A DNA stretch of 64,000 nt from Clostridia bacterium (GTDB taxonomy: Bacteria; Bacillota_A; Clostridia; Oscillospirales; CAG-272). The stretch lies in NCBI GenBank assembly GCA_017414605.1, contig JAFQLG010000042.1, forward strand, positions 1-64,000. Direction: 5' to 3'. This document shows positions 16,595-27,800 of this stretch, piece by piece. Both the position numbers and the translations under genes were made by a program. Under the pieces are notes generated by a model. That model was not told where the DNA came from, ran no database searches, and saw nothing but the letters and a program-made list of their open reading frames with translations. Numbering within the stretch: the first letter of the stretch is position 1; each line of letters starts with the position of its first letter.

Positions 16595-16744
16595 TCAGGT
16601 CCATCCGCCGGAGTCATATCCGCCACCGCCTATTGGTCCATCACTGACGATAGGGCCCTCAAACCCGCCGCCAGAAAGCGTAATAATGTCTTCTTTACCG
16701 AGCAAAAGGAACTCGATCTTCGGACACTCGTAATCTTTTTTCAT
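16595..16744 (-). CDS. Small glycine-rich peptide, 49 aa
   Basis: Too short to stand out, but well supported: ATG at 16744 with GGAGG 6 bases upstream, TGA at 16595, and a perfect promoter ahead of it. It begins MKKDYECPKIEFLLLGKEDI, continues ITLSGGG, and its C-terminal half is Gly/Pro/Asp/Tyr-rich (PIGGGGYDSGGWT). The Tyr-x-x-Pro-Lys-Ile-Glu leader, followed by an acidic (E/D)DIIT and Ser-Gly, is a pattern I recall from small peptides of gut Clostridia. Its role is not known to me. It has no signal peptide or membrane segment. It could be a modified-peptide precursor or a small partner of the beta-helix protein encoded just downstream. Confidence 0.75.
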   Translation of the reverse strand: MKKDYECPKIEFLLLGKEDIITLSGGGFEGPIVSDGPIGGGGYDSGGWT

Positions 16745-16879
16745 GTTGCTCCTCCTTGTGAATGAAAAACTACTATACTAGGTTGCTAACACATACTAAA
16801 TTGATTATAGCGGTATTTCAAGCTTTGAAAAGCTGAAATTTGACTGAATTCGGTCAAAACCGAATAGATAATCAAGCAT

Positions 16880-16908
16880 ATTATATCACACGTTAGCAAA
16901 GTTGTCAA
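16880..16908 (-). promoter_or_regulatory. Consensus promoter of the small peptide/beta-helix pair
   Basis: TTGACA at 16908-16903 and TATAAT at 16885-16880 with a 17-base spacer and an extended TG before the -10. A leader of about 130 bases separates it from the peptide start; it contains the inverted stretch AGCTTTTCAAAGCT, which may fold. Confidence 0.8.
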
Positions 16909-16970
16909 TAGTTTGAAGTGGTTACGCGTCATATAAGTAAATATAAAAAGGATGGTTTTGCGCAAAAAAG

Positions 16971-16992
16971 AGGGCGGCATAGTCGCCGCCCC
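16971..16992 (-). terminator. Rho-independent terminator of the phospholipase D-like gene
   Basis: GGGCGGC and GCCGCCC form a 7-bp stem with a 6-base loop, followed on the minus strand by CTC and TTTTTT. It lies about 23 bases after the stop codon. Confidence 0.8.
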
Positions 16993-17014
16993 CTTATTTT
17001 TGTTTTAGGTAATT

Positions 17015-18826
17015 TTAATCAGCTTTAATCATTCCGTCCGTGAACTTTGGACCGAGCGACGTATAGAATCCGTTGCCCGTTTGATCCGTTTCGTGAATTA
17101 CAAGAATGGAGTTAGTACGATAGTTAAATGCTATCATATAAAGGTTACAGGAGGTCATAATTGAAACGTAATGCCTCTGGCCGCCTTCCACGTAGGACAC
17201 CATGTGATCCTTGGCGTGAATCTTTGCGCTGTTCTTTATACTGCGGTAGCCTATCTCGGTACCAACCTTAAGTTCCTTGATCTTCGGAATGTTAAAATCC
17301 ACTATCTTTATGGAGATCTTGTTATTGGGGTTAGGATTGTTGCAATATGCCGCCTCCAGCATTCTCTCCATAGTGTATCCCATATACGATCTTCCGTATC
17401 CGTATTGGTTGCTTGCATATTCAATGTAGCCCTCAGATGTGGGGAGCTTTCCTACATATTTGCAAATGGGGTTGTACGTGGGATCCCAAACGTCCGTACC
17501 GCCGCCGAGGGGGGTGAAATAAAGCTCAAACACCTTATCCGTTTCCGACCCCAGATAAACTATCTGCTCATCTTCGGGTATTGCGCTTTCCATACCGCTC
17601 CTGATAAGCTGTATCTGCTGGTTGTTCATTTCTTCAACTTTATAGCGCAGCTCGTATATTCCCTCTTGGTGAGCGTACTTTGTCATCAATTGGCAATAGT
17701 TGTAGTTTATGCGATAAATATCATCGTGGTCTGATACGATAACTCCGGACTGCGAATAGCTGTTACCGTTGCGTCCAAGGTAGTCGTTTTCGTCCAGATT
17801 TGCAGTACAGAAGAATACGGCAGAGGTGTGCTCTGTTCCGTCCGTTGCAAGATAGTGGGATGCGGAAAGACCTTTTACGTGCTGCATATTGGAGGTTTGG
17901 TTGCTGACTGTCCAATCAACATTAACACAGTTAAGGTAGTCAGAAACCTTTTTGCCCTCTCCAACGTATGAATTGTAGCAATCTGTTGCTGCCGCTCTGT
18001 TAAAATAGGTCTCAAAATTGATGTGGTTGCGGTATCTGGTTTTTTGCTGATCGGGATCATACTGATATACACCGTATGAGGGCAGATGGTTGACAAGCGT
18101 TACCTCGATACCCATTCTTGCCGCCTCAACGAACATATAGGAGATGCGAACAAAGCCCTGCTCATCATAGTTGGTTCCGTAAAGAGAGCGCATATATCCG
18201 TAATATTTGCTCGTTGGAATAACGCAAACCGATGCCGTTACAGAGGTGCGGTAGCTGGAGAAAGTCACCTTTACGTCCTCTTCGGGATGAAGGCGCTTAT
18301 ACTGTATGCACTGATACAGCAAAAGTCCCATTCCGTAGTTGGGGTCATGCAATGAATCACCTGAAACCCTATAAAATGCTTCTACTTTAACGGGATTGCC
18401 TGTCGTATTGGCGTTAAGCCCCTCGTATGTATGCGAGCCCAAGCCCTGAAAATTCTCGGGGTTGTTTGCCAATGGAAGCTTGTCAAAATAAGGTGTTACG
18501 GGGTGCTTGTTATACTCTGCGATGTTTTCCTCAATGACAGGAAGAATCGCATCAAAGAAAGGAGCCTCCTGATTTGTTTGCTCAATATAATAGTTGCTCA
18601 CAAAGGAGTTGGGTTCTGCAGGCATTTCAGGCACTTCTTTGGCCTCTGTCTCCTGCTCTGCCGCTTCAAGCGCATTATTGCTTGCCGCAAATTCTATTAC
18701 CTTTTCAAGCGAATTGTCAGCTTCCGCGCTGACAGGAGCCGCGAGGGCCTCGGCGGAGGAGAAAACTCCGCCGAGGATCATAGCGACCGCTAAAATTGTT
18801 GTTACTGTTGTTTTAAGTATTTTCAT
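17015..18826 (-). CDS. Secreted phospholipase D-like protein, 603 aa
   Basis: ATG 11 bases after the giant beta-helix stop, with TGAGGTG upstream. A signal peptide runs to about residue 30 (ALAAPVSA). Two PLD-superfamily half-sites are seen. The first has His316-x-Lys318 (MQHVKGLSAS) followed by FFCTANLD with Asn343. The second has His537-x-Lys539 (KIHAKDHMVSY) followed by MTSCNLY with Asn561. The usual Asp after the HxK is not clear in either half, so activity is uncertain. Homologues of this type act on phosphodiesters, and an exported one could modify teichoic acids or lipids at the cell surface. It is in one transcription unit with the giant upstream gene. Confidence 0.72.
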   Translation of the reverse strand: MKILKTTVTTILAVAMILGGVFSSAEALAAPVSAEADNSLEKVIEFAASNNALEAAEQETEAKEVPEMPAEPNSFVSNYYIEQTNQEAPFFDAILPVIEENIAEYNKHPVTPYFDKLPLANNPENFQGLGSHTYEGLNANTTGNPVKVEAFYRVSGDSLHDPNYGMGLLLYQCIQYKRLHPEEDVKVTFSSYRTSVTASVCVIPTSKYYGYMRSLYGTNYDEQGFVRISYMFVEAARMGIEVTLVNHLPSYGVYQYDPDQQKTRYRNHINFETYFNRAAATDCYNSYVGEGKKVSDYLNCVNVDWTVSNQTSNMQHVKGLSASHYLATDGTEHTSAVFFCTANLDENDYLGRNGNSYSQSGVIVSDHDDIYRINYNYCQLMTKYAHQEGIYELRYKVEEMNNQQIQLIRSGMESAIPEDEQIVYLGSETDKVFELYFTPLGGGTDVWDPTYNPICKYVGKLPTSEGYIEYASNQYGYGRSYMGYTMERMLEAAYCNNPNPNNKISIKIVDFNIPKIKELKVGTEIGYRSIKNSAKIHAKDHMVSYVEGGQRHYVSIMTSCNLYMIAFNYRTNSILVIHETDQTGNGFYTSLGPKFTDGMIKAD

Positions 18827-18837
18827 AATTTTTCACC

Positions 18838-21800
18838 TCACTGTTGAGTTGAAATGTTGGGCTTATTTACCGTGCCGGAGCCCTTAATGGTGTATGCAGG
18901 CTCGGTGGTGTCATATATGGTCAATGTTCCGCTTCCTGCTGTAATGAACGCTTCAACGCCATCGCCCGTAACGGTAAGATTGGTAATCTTATGTTGCGCA
19001 TTAACGGCAAGGTTTATTGCTCCAAGAGGTGCAGTATTTTCCGTAGAAAGCGCAATCGTTGAGTTCGTGACAGTAACTCCCAGTCCGCCGCTTGCGTGGA
19101 TGATACCGCCGGCTGCTGCGCCGGAGGTTTCAATTTTTAACTTGTTAATATTCAACGAACCATCATTAATATAGATGACGCCGCTACCACTTGTTCCGGT
19201 GGAGGATGAGCTAATGTCAAGACCGTCGATTATATATGTTCCACTTGAGGTGCTATTGTTTCTGAAGCATATTGCCGAACCTGTTTGTCCGATGCTGTTG
19301 GATATAGTGGTATTTTTTCCTTGGTCATCTGCCTTGACGGTTACCGTTGACTCGTATGCCGCGATAGTGCCGCCGTAGTATGCCGATTCGTTAGCATCAA
19401 AAGTACATCCGGTGATCGTTACAGTTGCGGTTGTTGCAAGTATTGCTCCGCCGCCTCGAACGGTAACACTATTTGGGTTTGAAGTTGTACGGTTTCTCGT
19501 AAATGTAGTTCCCGTTATCGTAGTTTCTCCACCCGCCGCATATATTGCACCGCCGCTTGTTGCTGCAGTGTTGCTCTCAAGCGTCGCCCCGTTAACGTTG
19601 ACCGTTCCGCTCGCCACGTATACGGCTCCGCCGCTTGTTGTTGCCGAGTTGCCCTTATCGGCAGTTCCAAACGTAGCGTTGCTGATCGTTACGCTTGAGG
19701 CTGCTCCTGCAACGTAGAGCACGCCACCATAGCCCGCAGAGTTTTCTGTAAACGTTCCGCCCTCTATTGTTGCGGGGGAATCTGAAATGTAGAACACGCC
19801 GCCGTTGTAACCGGTGTTGTTTCCGCTTGCAGTGATGTTCTTGAAGGTGTGCGTTGTACCCGCGGTGGTGTAAATTATTCCACTTCCCCACGTAACGTTT
19901 CCGTTGTGACCATTTCCTGTGATGGCGGTGCCGTTAATTTCAACGCCTTTACATTTGTTGAAGTATAATGCAGCGCCTGTGATACCGGTGCTTCCGCTTA
20001 TTGAGCCATCTGTAATGGTTACTGCTGCTTCCGCAGCAGCAACAGCGCCACCGTAATATCCGGAAATGTTGTTGCTAAATGTTGCGTTGGAGGCCGTGAG
20101 ACTTCCGCCTGTAATGTAGATAGCTCCACCCCACTGATTGCTGGAGGTCGTTTCATTTGATGCTTTGTTGCCGCTAAACGCGGTGTCTGTTATTTTGAGA
20201 GTTGCGCCGCCCGAATAGATCGCGCCGCCCCTGACTTCTGCATCGCTGATTGCGCTGTTGTTGTTGAACTGTGAGCTGTAAAATTCAACAGTTCCGCCGG
20301 TTGCATGTACAGCACCGCCGTTTGTTGCGGTATTGTACTCAAGCGTTCCATTGGTTATATTGAGCTCTCCCGCGATAACGGAAATAGCGCCGCCGACTTC
20401 TGCACTGTTGTATTCAAATGCCGCACCGGTAACGGTAACCTTTCCGCCCTCAATACGTATTGCTCCACCGCTTACAGCGGTATTGCCCTGTCCTGCTTGT
20501 GCTCCGCCAAAGACAATAGTGTTGCCTTCTCCTTCCTCGACAAGCTTAAGCTCTCCTGCATTGATAAAGAACACGCCGCCTATGCCAAGTGTTCCGTCTG
20601 ACTTTGCAACGGCCTTGTTGCCCTGCGCTAACAGAGAGTTAACTGTCAAAGTAGATGCTGAGTGCATTGCTACTGCGCCGCCCTTGCATGCGAAGTTATC
20701 GATAAGCGTCACGTTGTCAAACGTTCCGTGCGATGCTGTAGAATAAAGCGCACCGCCGCCATAATTGCTGCTGGACACTCCGTTTCCGATAAAGCGTGTG
20801 TCTGCAATGCTATACGGGCTGCTATCCGAACCTACGCGGCTTACGTATATAGCGCCGCCCTGATATTCCGAGCGGTTTGCAACAAACGTTGCACCCGTTA
20901 CCTCAAGTGCTCCGTCGGAAACGTATATAGCACCGCCCATAGAGCCGCTTCCGGTTATTGCGTTATTTACAAAGTTTACATTGTAAATTTTGACAGATCC
21001 GCCGTTTGAGTAGATGGCAGCACCCATTCCCGCATGACCGCCGGTTATCATACCTCCCGTGAGGCTGACTGCGGTATCGCCCTCGGTTGTGGAATCAACG
21101 AGAACTCCATCCTTGACGTATACAGTGGTTTCTTCGGTGCCACAGTCGGTAAGAGTAAACTTTGCTACACTCTTTACAGTCAGTATGGAGAAAAGGTCTT
21201 CATTGTTAGCTGCCGAAAGCGTATGTCCGTTCAAGCAGAGGTTGACATCCGCGCTAATGACAACAGATGCGCCAACTTCTATATCGCACGTGAGATAGTA
21301 GTTGCCCGCCATAGAGCTTACCAATGCAAGCTCTTCTATGCTGGATACAGGAGTCCAGGTAACGCTATCGTGTGTTCCGTGCGAGCAAGTTGTACCGCAG
21401 ACTGAATGCTCGTGTGTCGCTGTTTCAACGTAATAAGTTACGTTGTTGGAGTAAATAATGTTTTCACCCCAAGCGGTAGTTACCTTACATCTGTAAGTGC
21501 TGCCCGCAACTGCTGTTTCGGGAAGCGTTGCCGCCGTTGCTCCCTCTACCAAAGTCCATTGCTCGCCATCAAGAGCCTCCCACTGATACGTTACGCCCGT
21601 TGCATTCGTCTGAACGGTGTATGCGTTACCGCTAAAGGGCTGTTGAGTGAAGAAGAATCCTATCTTGAGCGCTCCGCTCTCGACATAAACGGGTTTTCCG
21701 CCGTCATGAGTGAAATGTGTTGCATAGTCCGCAATGTCAACGTTTTCAACGCCCGTTGCAAGCGTGATGAATGTTCCGTCAGCTGCGGTTATTCCAATGT

Positions 21801-24800
21801 CGGAGCCCTCGGTGATCTCACCGGAAACGTACAGCTTTCCTGTGGAAAGTTGAACGTTGTTATCTGTCCAACTACTGCTATCACCTACACCGTTGCCGGA
21901 AACTATTACCTTTCCTTTTATGGTAACGGTCGCGCCGGCGTTGTTGATGTATATACCGCCACCGTTATCCTTTGCGGTGTTGCTTTGAACGGTAGTATCT
22001 GCGATGTTAGCAACGCCGCCACTTACGTACATAAATCCGCCAACGTAGGTTGACGTATTATTAGTTGCCTCAACGTCGCTCATTGTAAGCGTTCCTTCGT
22101 TCATATATACAACTCCGCTGCCGACAGCTTTGTTGTAGGTTATAAGAACGTTTGTGATCTCATATTTTGCGGTGGTGCTGCTGTCGCCGTCATTTCTGAA
22201 GCATATTGCCGCACCCGTTCCGCCGCTGTTTTCCTTTACTACGCCGCCGTTGAAGCTTACCTCTGAGCCGTAAGCAACGACTGCACCGCCGTAGTAAGCG
22301 GCTTTATTATTATAGAAGCTTGTGTTCTTGAAGGTTGCCTTTGCGGCTATCGTGTAGACCGCGCCGCCGCCTCTGAGATCCCCGTCCTCGGCGCCCGAGG
22401 TGCATTCGTTTGCTACAAAGCTTGAGCCTTCGGTCAAAAGCGTTGCTCCGTTTGCAAGGTAGATCGCACCGCCGTTGCCTGCGGTATGGTTTACAAAGTC
22501 AACGTTGTAAACAACAACGTTACCCTCGGCGTAAATTGCACCGCCGCTTGTAGCGCTGTTACCAAGACCGTTGATAACGCCACCCTTGAGTGATACAAAG
22601 GATTCTGCCTGATCATAATAACCGGGCATCCATGCGCCGTTTTCGTCAATGTATCCGCCTCTGTTTGTGCTGCTCCAATCCGTGAGTGTAAGAGTTACAC
22701 CTGCGGGAACGTTGAAGAACGAGAATCCGGATGTGCCGTCTGCCAAGGTTATATCAAATCCGTTAAGGCTGATGTTGGTGTTCTCTGCAACGTTGATCGT
22801 TTCTTCGAGCAGAATTGTCTGAACGAGATAGTAATTTCCGCCAGCCTCGCCCGCCTTTACAAGTTCCTCGGCGTTAGAGATGGGCAACCACTTTATACTC
22901 TCGTGAGTAGTGTCGTGGTCACAGTTCTCTCCGCAAACGAGCTTTTCGGGTTCTACGTTGCAGTAGTAATAGCGGTTAGATTCGACCGATCTTGCGGAAC
23001 CGCAGGTTACGTAACAGAGGTAAGTCTTTCCGCTTTCGGGCTCCTGACCGATCTTTGCAAATGCATCGGTGAGAGAGAAGCCCAGGGCGCCCTCAATCTT
23101 TACTGCGCCGCCTTCCCACACGTACCACTGATAGTGAGATTCATCCGTACATGTGGTTGAGAAGGTATATCCGTTAAATCTTGTGGGCTGCTGAATGATG
23201 AAGAGCCCCGACTTGATAACGCCGTCCTCAGCATAGAGAGGAACGCTATAGTCGTGTGAGAATACCGTAGACAAGTAATCGGTAACAGGTGCGCTCAGCT
23301 CCGAGCCACCCCTAACGACTAGTCCGTCCGCGCTGCTTGACAAGCCTATCTTTGAGCCCTCTTCAAGCTCGCCGACAACGGTTATTATGGAACCGCTATG
23401 GAGATAAATGTTGTCGGGTTGCGTCTGACCAAAGGTGCTTTCGGATATGCTGATAAACTCGCTTATCTTGAAAGTTGCACCGTTTACCTGAATAGCTCCG
23501 CCAAAGCCGACGCTTGTGGAGTTTTGGCTCATAGTTACGTCGGCAAGGTTAAGCGTTGCCCAGCCTACGTAGATGGCTCCGCCGCCCTCTACAATGGTAT
23601 CATTACCCGTGCCGTCACCCGCCTGGCTTGCTTTGTTGCTTGTAAACGTTGTACCCGTAAAGGTTGCAGAGCAGTTCTTACGAATGCTTACTGCACCGCC
23701 CTCTGCTGCGGAGTTTTGTTCGAATTTACCGCCCATCATTTCAAGAATTGAGGGCTGGTTATTTGAATGGGTGATGTAAATCGCACCGCCGCGATCTGCT
23801 TGGTTGTTTTTGAACCACGTGTTGTCGCCCGTTATGGTAATGGTTGATTTAGTACCGTAGATCGCACCGCCGGAACTTGTATCACCCTTAAGCGCCTTGT
23901 TGCCATCGAAGGTAGAATTGTCAATGCAAAGCGTCGTATTGGTAGAAACATAGACCGCGCCACCGTTCGCATCGGATTCATTAGTGGTAAATGTGCAATC
24001 AGTAATTGTTACTACTGTGCTTCCGCCTGCGTTTATCGCACCGCCGTTTTCGGTTGCGGTGTTGGAGATAAAGCTGGTGTTTTCAACCACGAGAGTCTTG
24101 TCGCCCGTGCTGGATACGAAGTTGATAGCCGCACCCGTTCCGTCGGTTGAGTTGTTCTCAAACTTGGAGTTCTTAACGGTGAGCTTTGCGCCCGTGCTTG
24201 CGTGGATCACACCACTTCCGGTGTTTGAGTTGCCCGTTGCGGTGAGGTTTTCTATCGTAAGCTCGCCCTCGTTGATGTAGATAACACCGTTTACGCCGTG
24301 ATCTTTCGCGGGATTGTTGTCCGTGAGATTCAAACCGTTGATAACGTAGGTTCCGTTATTGGTTTTGTCGCCCTCCTTGAAGGTTATGGCAAGACCTGTT
24401 TCACCAACGGAATTCTTGATAACGCTGTTCTTATCGCCGTTCTTCTGAATGGTTACGGTAGCATCGTATGCGGAGATTGCACCGCCGTAGTATGCGGACT
24501 TATTGCCGTCCAGCTCTACTCCGTTAAGCGTTGCCGCGCCCTTATTCACACAAATCGCGCCGCCGCCCATGTTACTGTCTGTGCCGGTTGCCGTGTTGTT
24601 CTTGAAGAGCGTGCCCGTTGTATCGAGAGTTCCCGTTGATGTGAAGCCGGTCTTGTCGGCGTTGAGCACGTATCCTACGTAGATAGCACCGCCGTCACGA
24701 GCTGTGTTGGCCTCAAAGGTTCCGCCGTTAAGCGTTACGGTTCCGCCGTCCACGCATATAACGCCGCCCTTAAGAGTGACCTTAACGGTTGCTTCTTCGC

Positions 24801-27800
24801 CCTCGCCCTCGGTCTTGGTTCCATTGCCCATAAAGGTTGCGATTTCGTTGACCGTAAGCTTTGAGGTGTTCTGCATGTATACGACCGCACCCGATTCACT
24901 TGCGTAGTTGGAGGAGTATGTTCCGCCTATTACGGTCGCGTCAGCGCTTCCACTCAGGAAGAGCACACCGCCCTTGACCGCAACGTTTCCGCTTGCGGCT
25001 ACGTTTTCAAGAAGAATAGTCCCACCGTTTACGTATACTACTCCGTTGTAGGAGGATACGTTATTGATTATACTGGAATTCTTGATGGTTACAGAAGTTC
25101 CCGTGAAGTGGAGAGCCGCGCCGGTTGCGCCGACGTTTGCTTCTATGATACAGCCTTCATCAATGAGAACGCTGCCGCCGCTATTTGCGATAATAGCACC
25201 GCCGTACCAGCCGGTGGAGTTGCCATTGAGGGTTACACCGTGTAACTTAAGAGTTGAGCCCGTTGCAAATACTGCACCACCGCCCTTGTTGGGGTCGTAG
25301 TCGTTCAGTCCACTTACGTCGTATGTGGAGCTGTTGCCCTCAAACGAGCCGCCGGTTACCACGACGCTCGACGCGTTGATGTAGATAGCACCGCCACTTA
25401 CAGATGCTTCATTATTCTTAAAGGTTACGCCGGTAAGCGTGGTTTCAGTGCCGGTTCTGCCTGCGATAGCCCCACCGTACTGAGCCTTGTTGTTTTCAAA
25501 GGTTCCGCCCGTTATATTGAGCGTAGAACCTACGGTGCCCATATGGGACAAGTAGATCGCGCCGCCATAGCCGTTGTCACCCGTTCCCCTTGCTTCGTTA
25601 TTACCAAAGTACACATTGTTCGTGATGATTACCTTGGATATCTGATATGTCTCTGACTTCTTGTCGCCCGCGATTGCGTAATACCAATCAGTCGTTACGT
25701 AGAGCGCTCCGCCGTGTCCGGTCTTTGCAACGTTGGACTCAAAGCTTCCGCCGTTGATAGTAAGCTCTGCGCCTGTAGCGTAGATCGCGCCGCCGTGCTC
25801 GGTAGCTTCGTTGTTATTGAAGCTTGCGCCCGCTACGGTAAATGTGCCTGCAGACTTAAGGGTATTATTTGTGGTTTCATTGGTTTTTGAGGTATCTCTG
25901 AGAACACCTATATATACCGCGCCGCCATAAGTTGCGGAGTTGTTTTCAAACGTGCCGCCGTTTACGGTAACCTCACCGCCTACCGCGTAGATCGCGCCTC
26001 CGTTAGTTGCGGAGTTGTTTTCAAACGTGCCGCCGTTTACGGTAACCTCACCGCCTACCGCGTAGATCGCGCCTCCGTTAGTTGCGGAGTTGCCGAGAGA
26101 AACGGTGGTTTCGGGTTCGCCCTCGACAGTGGTCGGACCACCGAAGATCGCTCCGTCTATCGTAACCGTTCCGTTCTCTACGTAGATCGCACCGCCATAA
26201 GTTGCGGAGTTTTGCGTAAAGGTGGTAGCTACGTCCTTTTCGCCGTCATTGTACTTTTCGATGTTAACGGTTCCGCCCTTTACGCAGAGCACGCCTCCGT
26301 TAGTTGCGGAGTTTTTGTTGAACTTACCGCCCTTTATCGTGAGTGTGCCGCCACTTATGTAGATAAGTCCGTTATGTGAAGTGTTTCCTTCAGCAGTAAG
26401 GTTTGTAATATTTACTGTCTGGCTGTTGGTATAGATAACTCCGTTGTAGGAAGAGTGGTAATCGCTAACCGTTACGTCATTAACGGTTACTTCCTTGCAA
26501 GAGCCGAACCAAAGCGCCGCACCTGTAGCGCCGTCTGCGGTATCACTCTCGGTGTTTCCGGTGATCGTGCTGCTTGTGATCGTCACCTTTGTGGAGGATC
26601 CCTCTGCCGCGATAGCGCCACCGTAGTATCCCGAGGTGTTGCTTGTAAACGTTGTGCCGCTGATATTCAGAGTAGCGCTGCTAACGTATATCGCGCCGCC
26701 GTGCTGTTTGTAAATATCGGTAGTATTGCTTACGCTATTGCCGGAGAAAGTGCAACCTTCAACGGTAAGAGTACCGTTGCTTGCGCTTATTGCGCCGCCA
26801 TTCGTCGCAATTTCCGATGTTGCGCCGTTGTTTTCAAAGGTTACGCCTTCAACGGTGACTGTCGCCCAATCAGAGTAGATGGCTCCACCCTTTACGGCAT
26901 TGTTGCCGCTAAAGGAGATCTCGCCGCCGTTTTCAACAAGGTTAAGAGTTGAACCATTGGTGTAGATAGCACCGCCCCAACCGTGTCCGCCTTCAGCACA
27001 CTTTTTGTCGCTCGCGGAATCGCACGTGCAAGGCTTAATTACCTCTGCGCCGTTATTGGTGAAGGTTGCCGCGGATACGGTAAGAGATGAGCTTGAATGG
27101 AGTGCAATCGCGCCGCCCTTAGTACCGTGGTTACCATCAAACCGAGTTCCGTTAATTATCGTTCCGTGCGAACCCGTGGAGTAGACCGCGCCGCCGCCAC
27201 GAACGCAAAGGTTTGCTCTGTTAGAGGTGAATGAGCCGCCGCTGATCGTATATTCCTCGCACTTGCTCAGATACAGCGCACCACCCTCGGATCCCGAGGT
27301 GTTCTGACTGAACGCGCAATTTGTTAGGCTTACAGACAGCTTGGGGCCTTCCTCAAGGTTCAATGTGTTATCGCCCGCCGCGAAAATCGCGCCGCCGTAA
27401 AGCGTTGCGGTGTTAGATGTGAAGGAAGAGTTGCTGACGGAAAGGCTTCCGCTTGTAGTTGAAAGATATATTGCTCCGCCAATACCCGTTGTGCTATTGG
27501 AAGTGAAGCTTGCTCCCGTAATGCTTACGGTTGCATTGTTCTCTGCAAATATTGCACCGCCCGAGGCCGCTTTGTTATTTGTGAAGCTAACGTTACCGTT
27601 GTTTCCGACCACTTCAAGATGCGAGTTGTTTGCGTAGAATACGCCTCCAAAGCCAAGACCTGTCTTTTGGGTTCCGTTATCTAAATAATCTCCGCTTTCG
27701 GCAAAGTTGCCATTTGCATCCAAGGAATTAACTGTGAGTGTTGAATTCGTGTGGAGCGCTATGGCGCCGCCCTTGAAGGAGTGGTTGCCTATAAGCGTTA

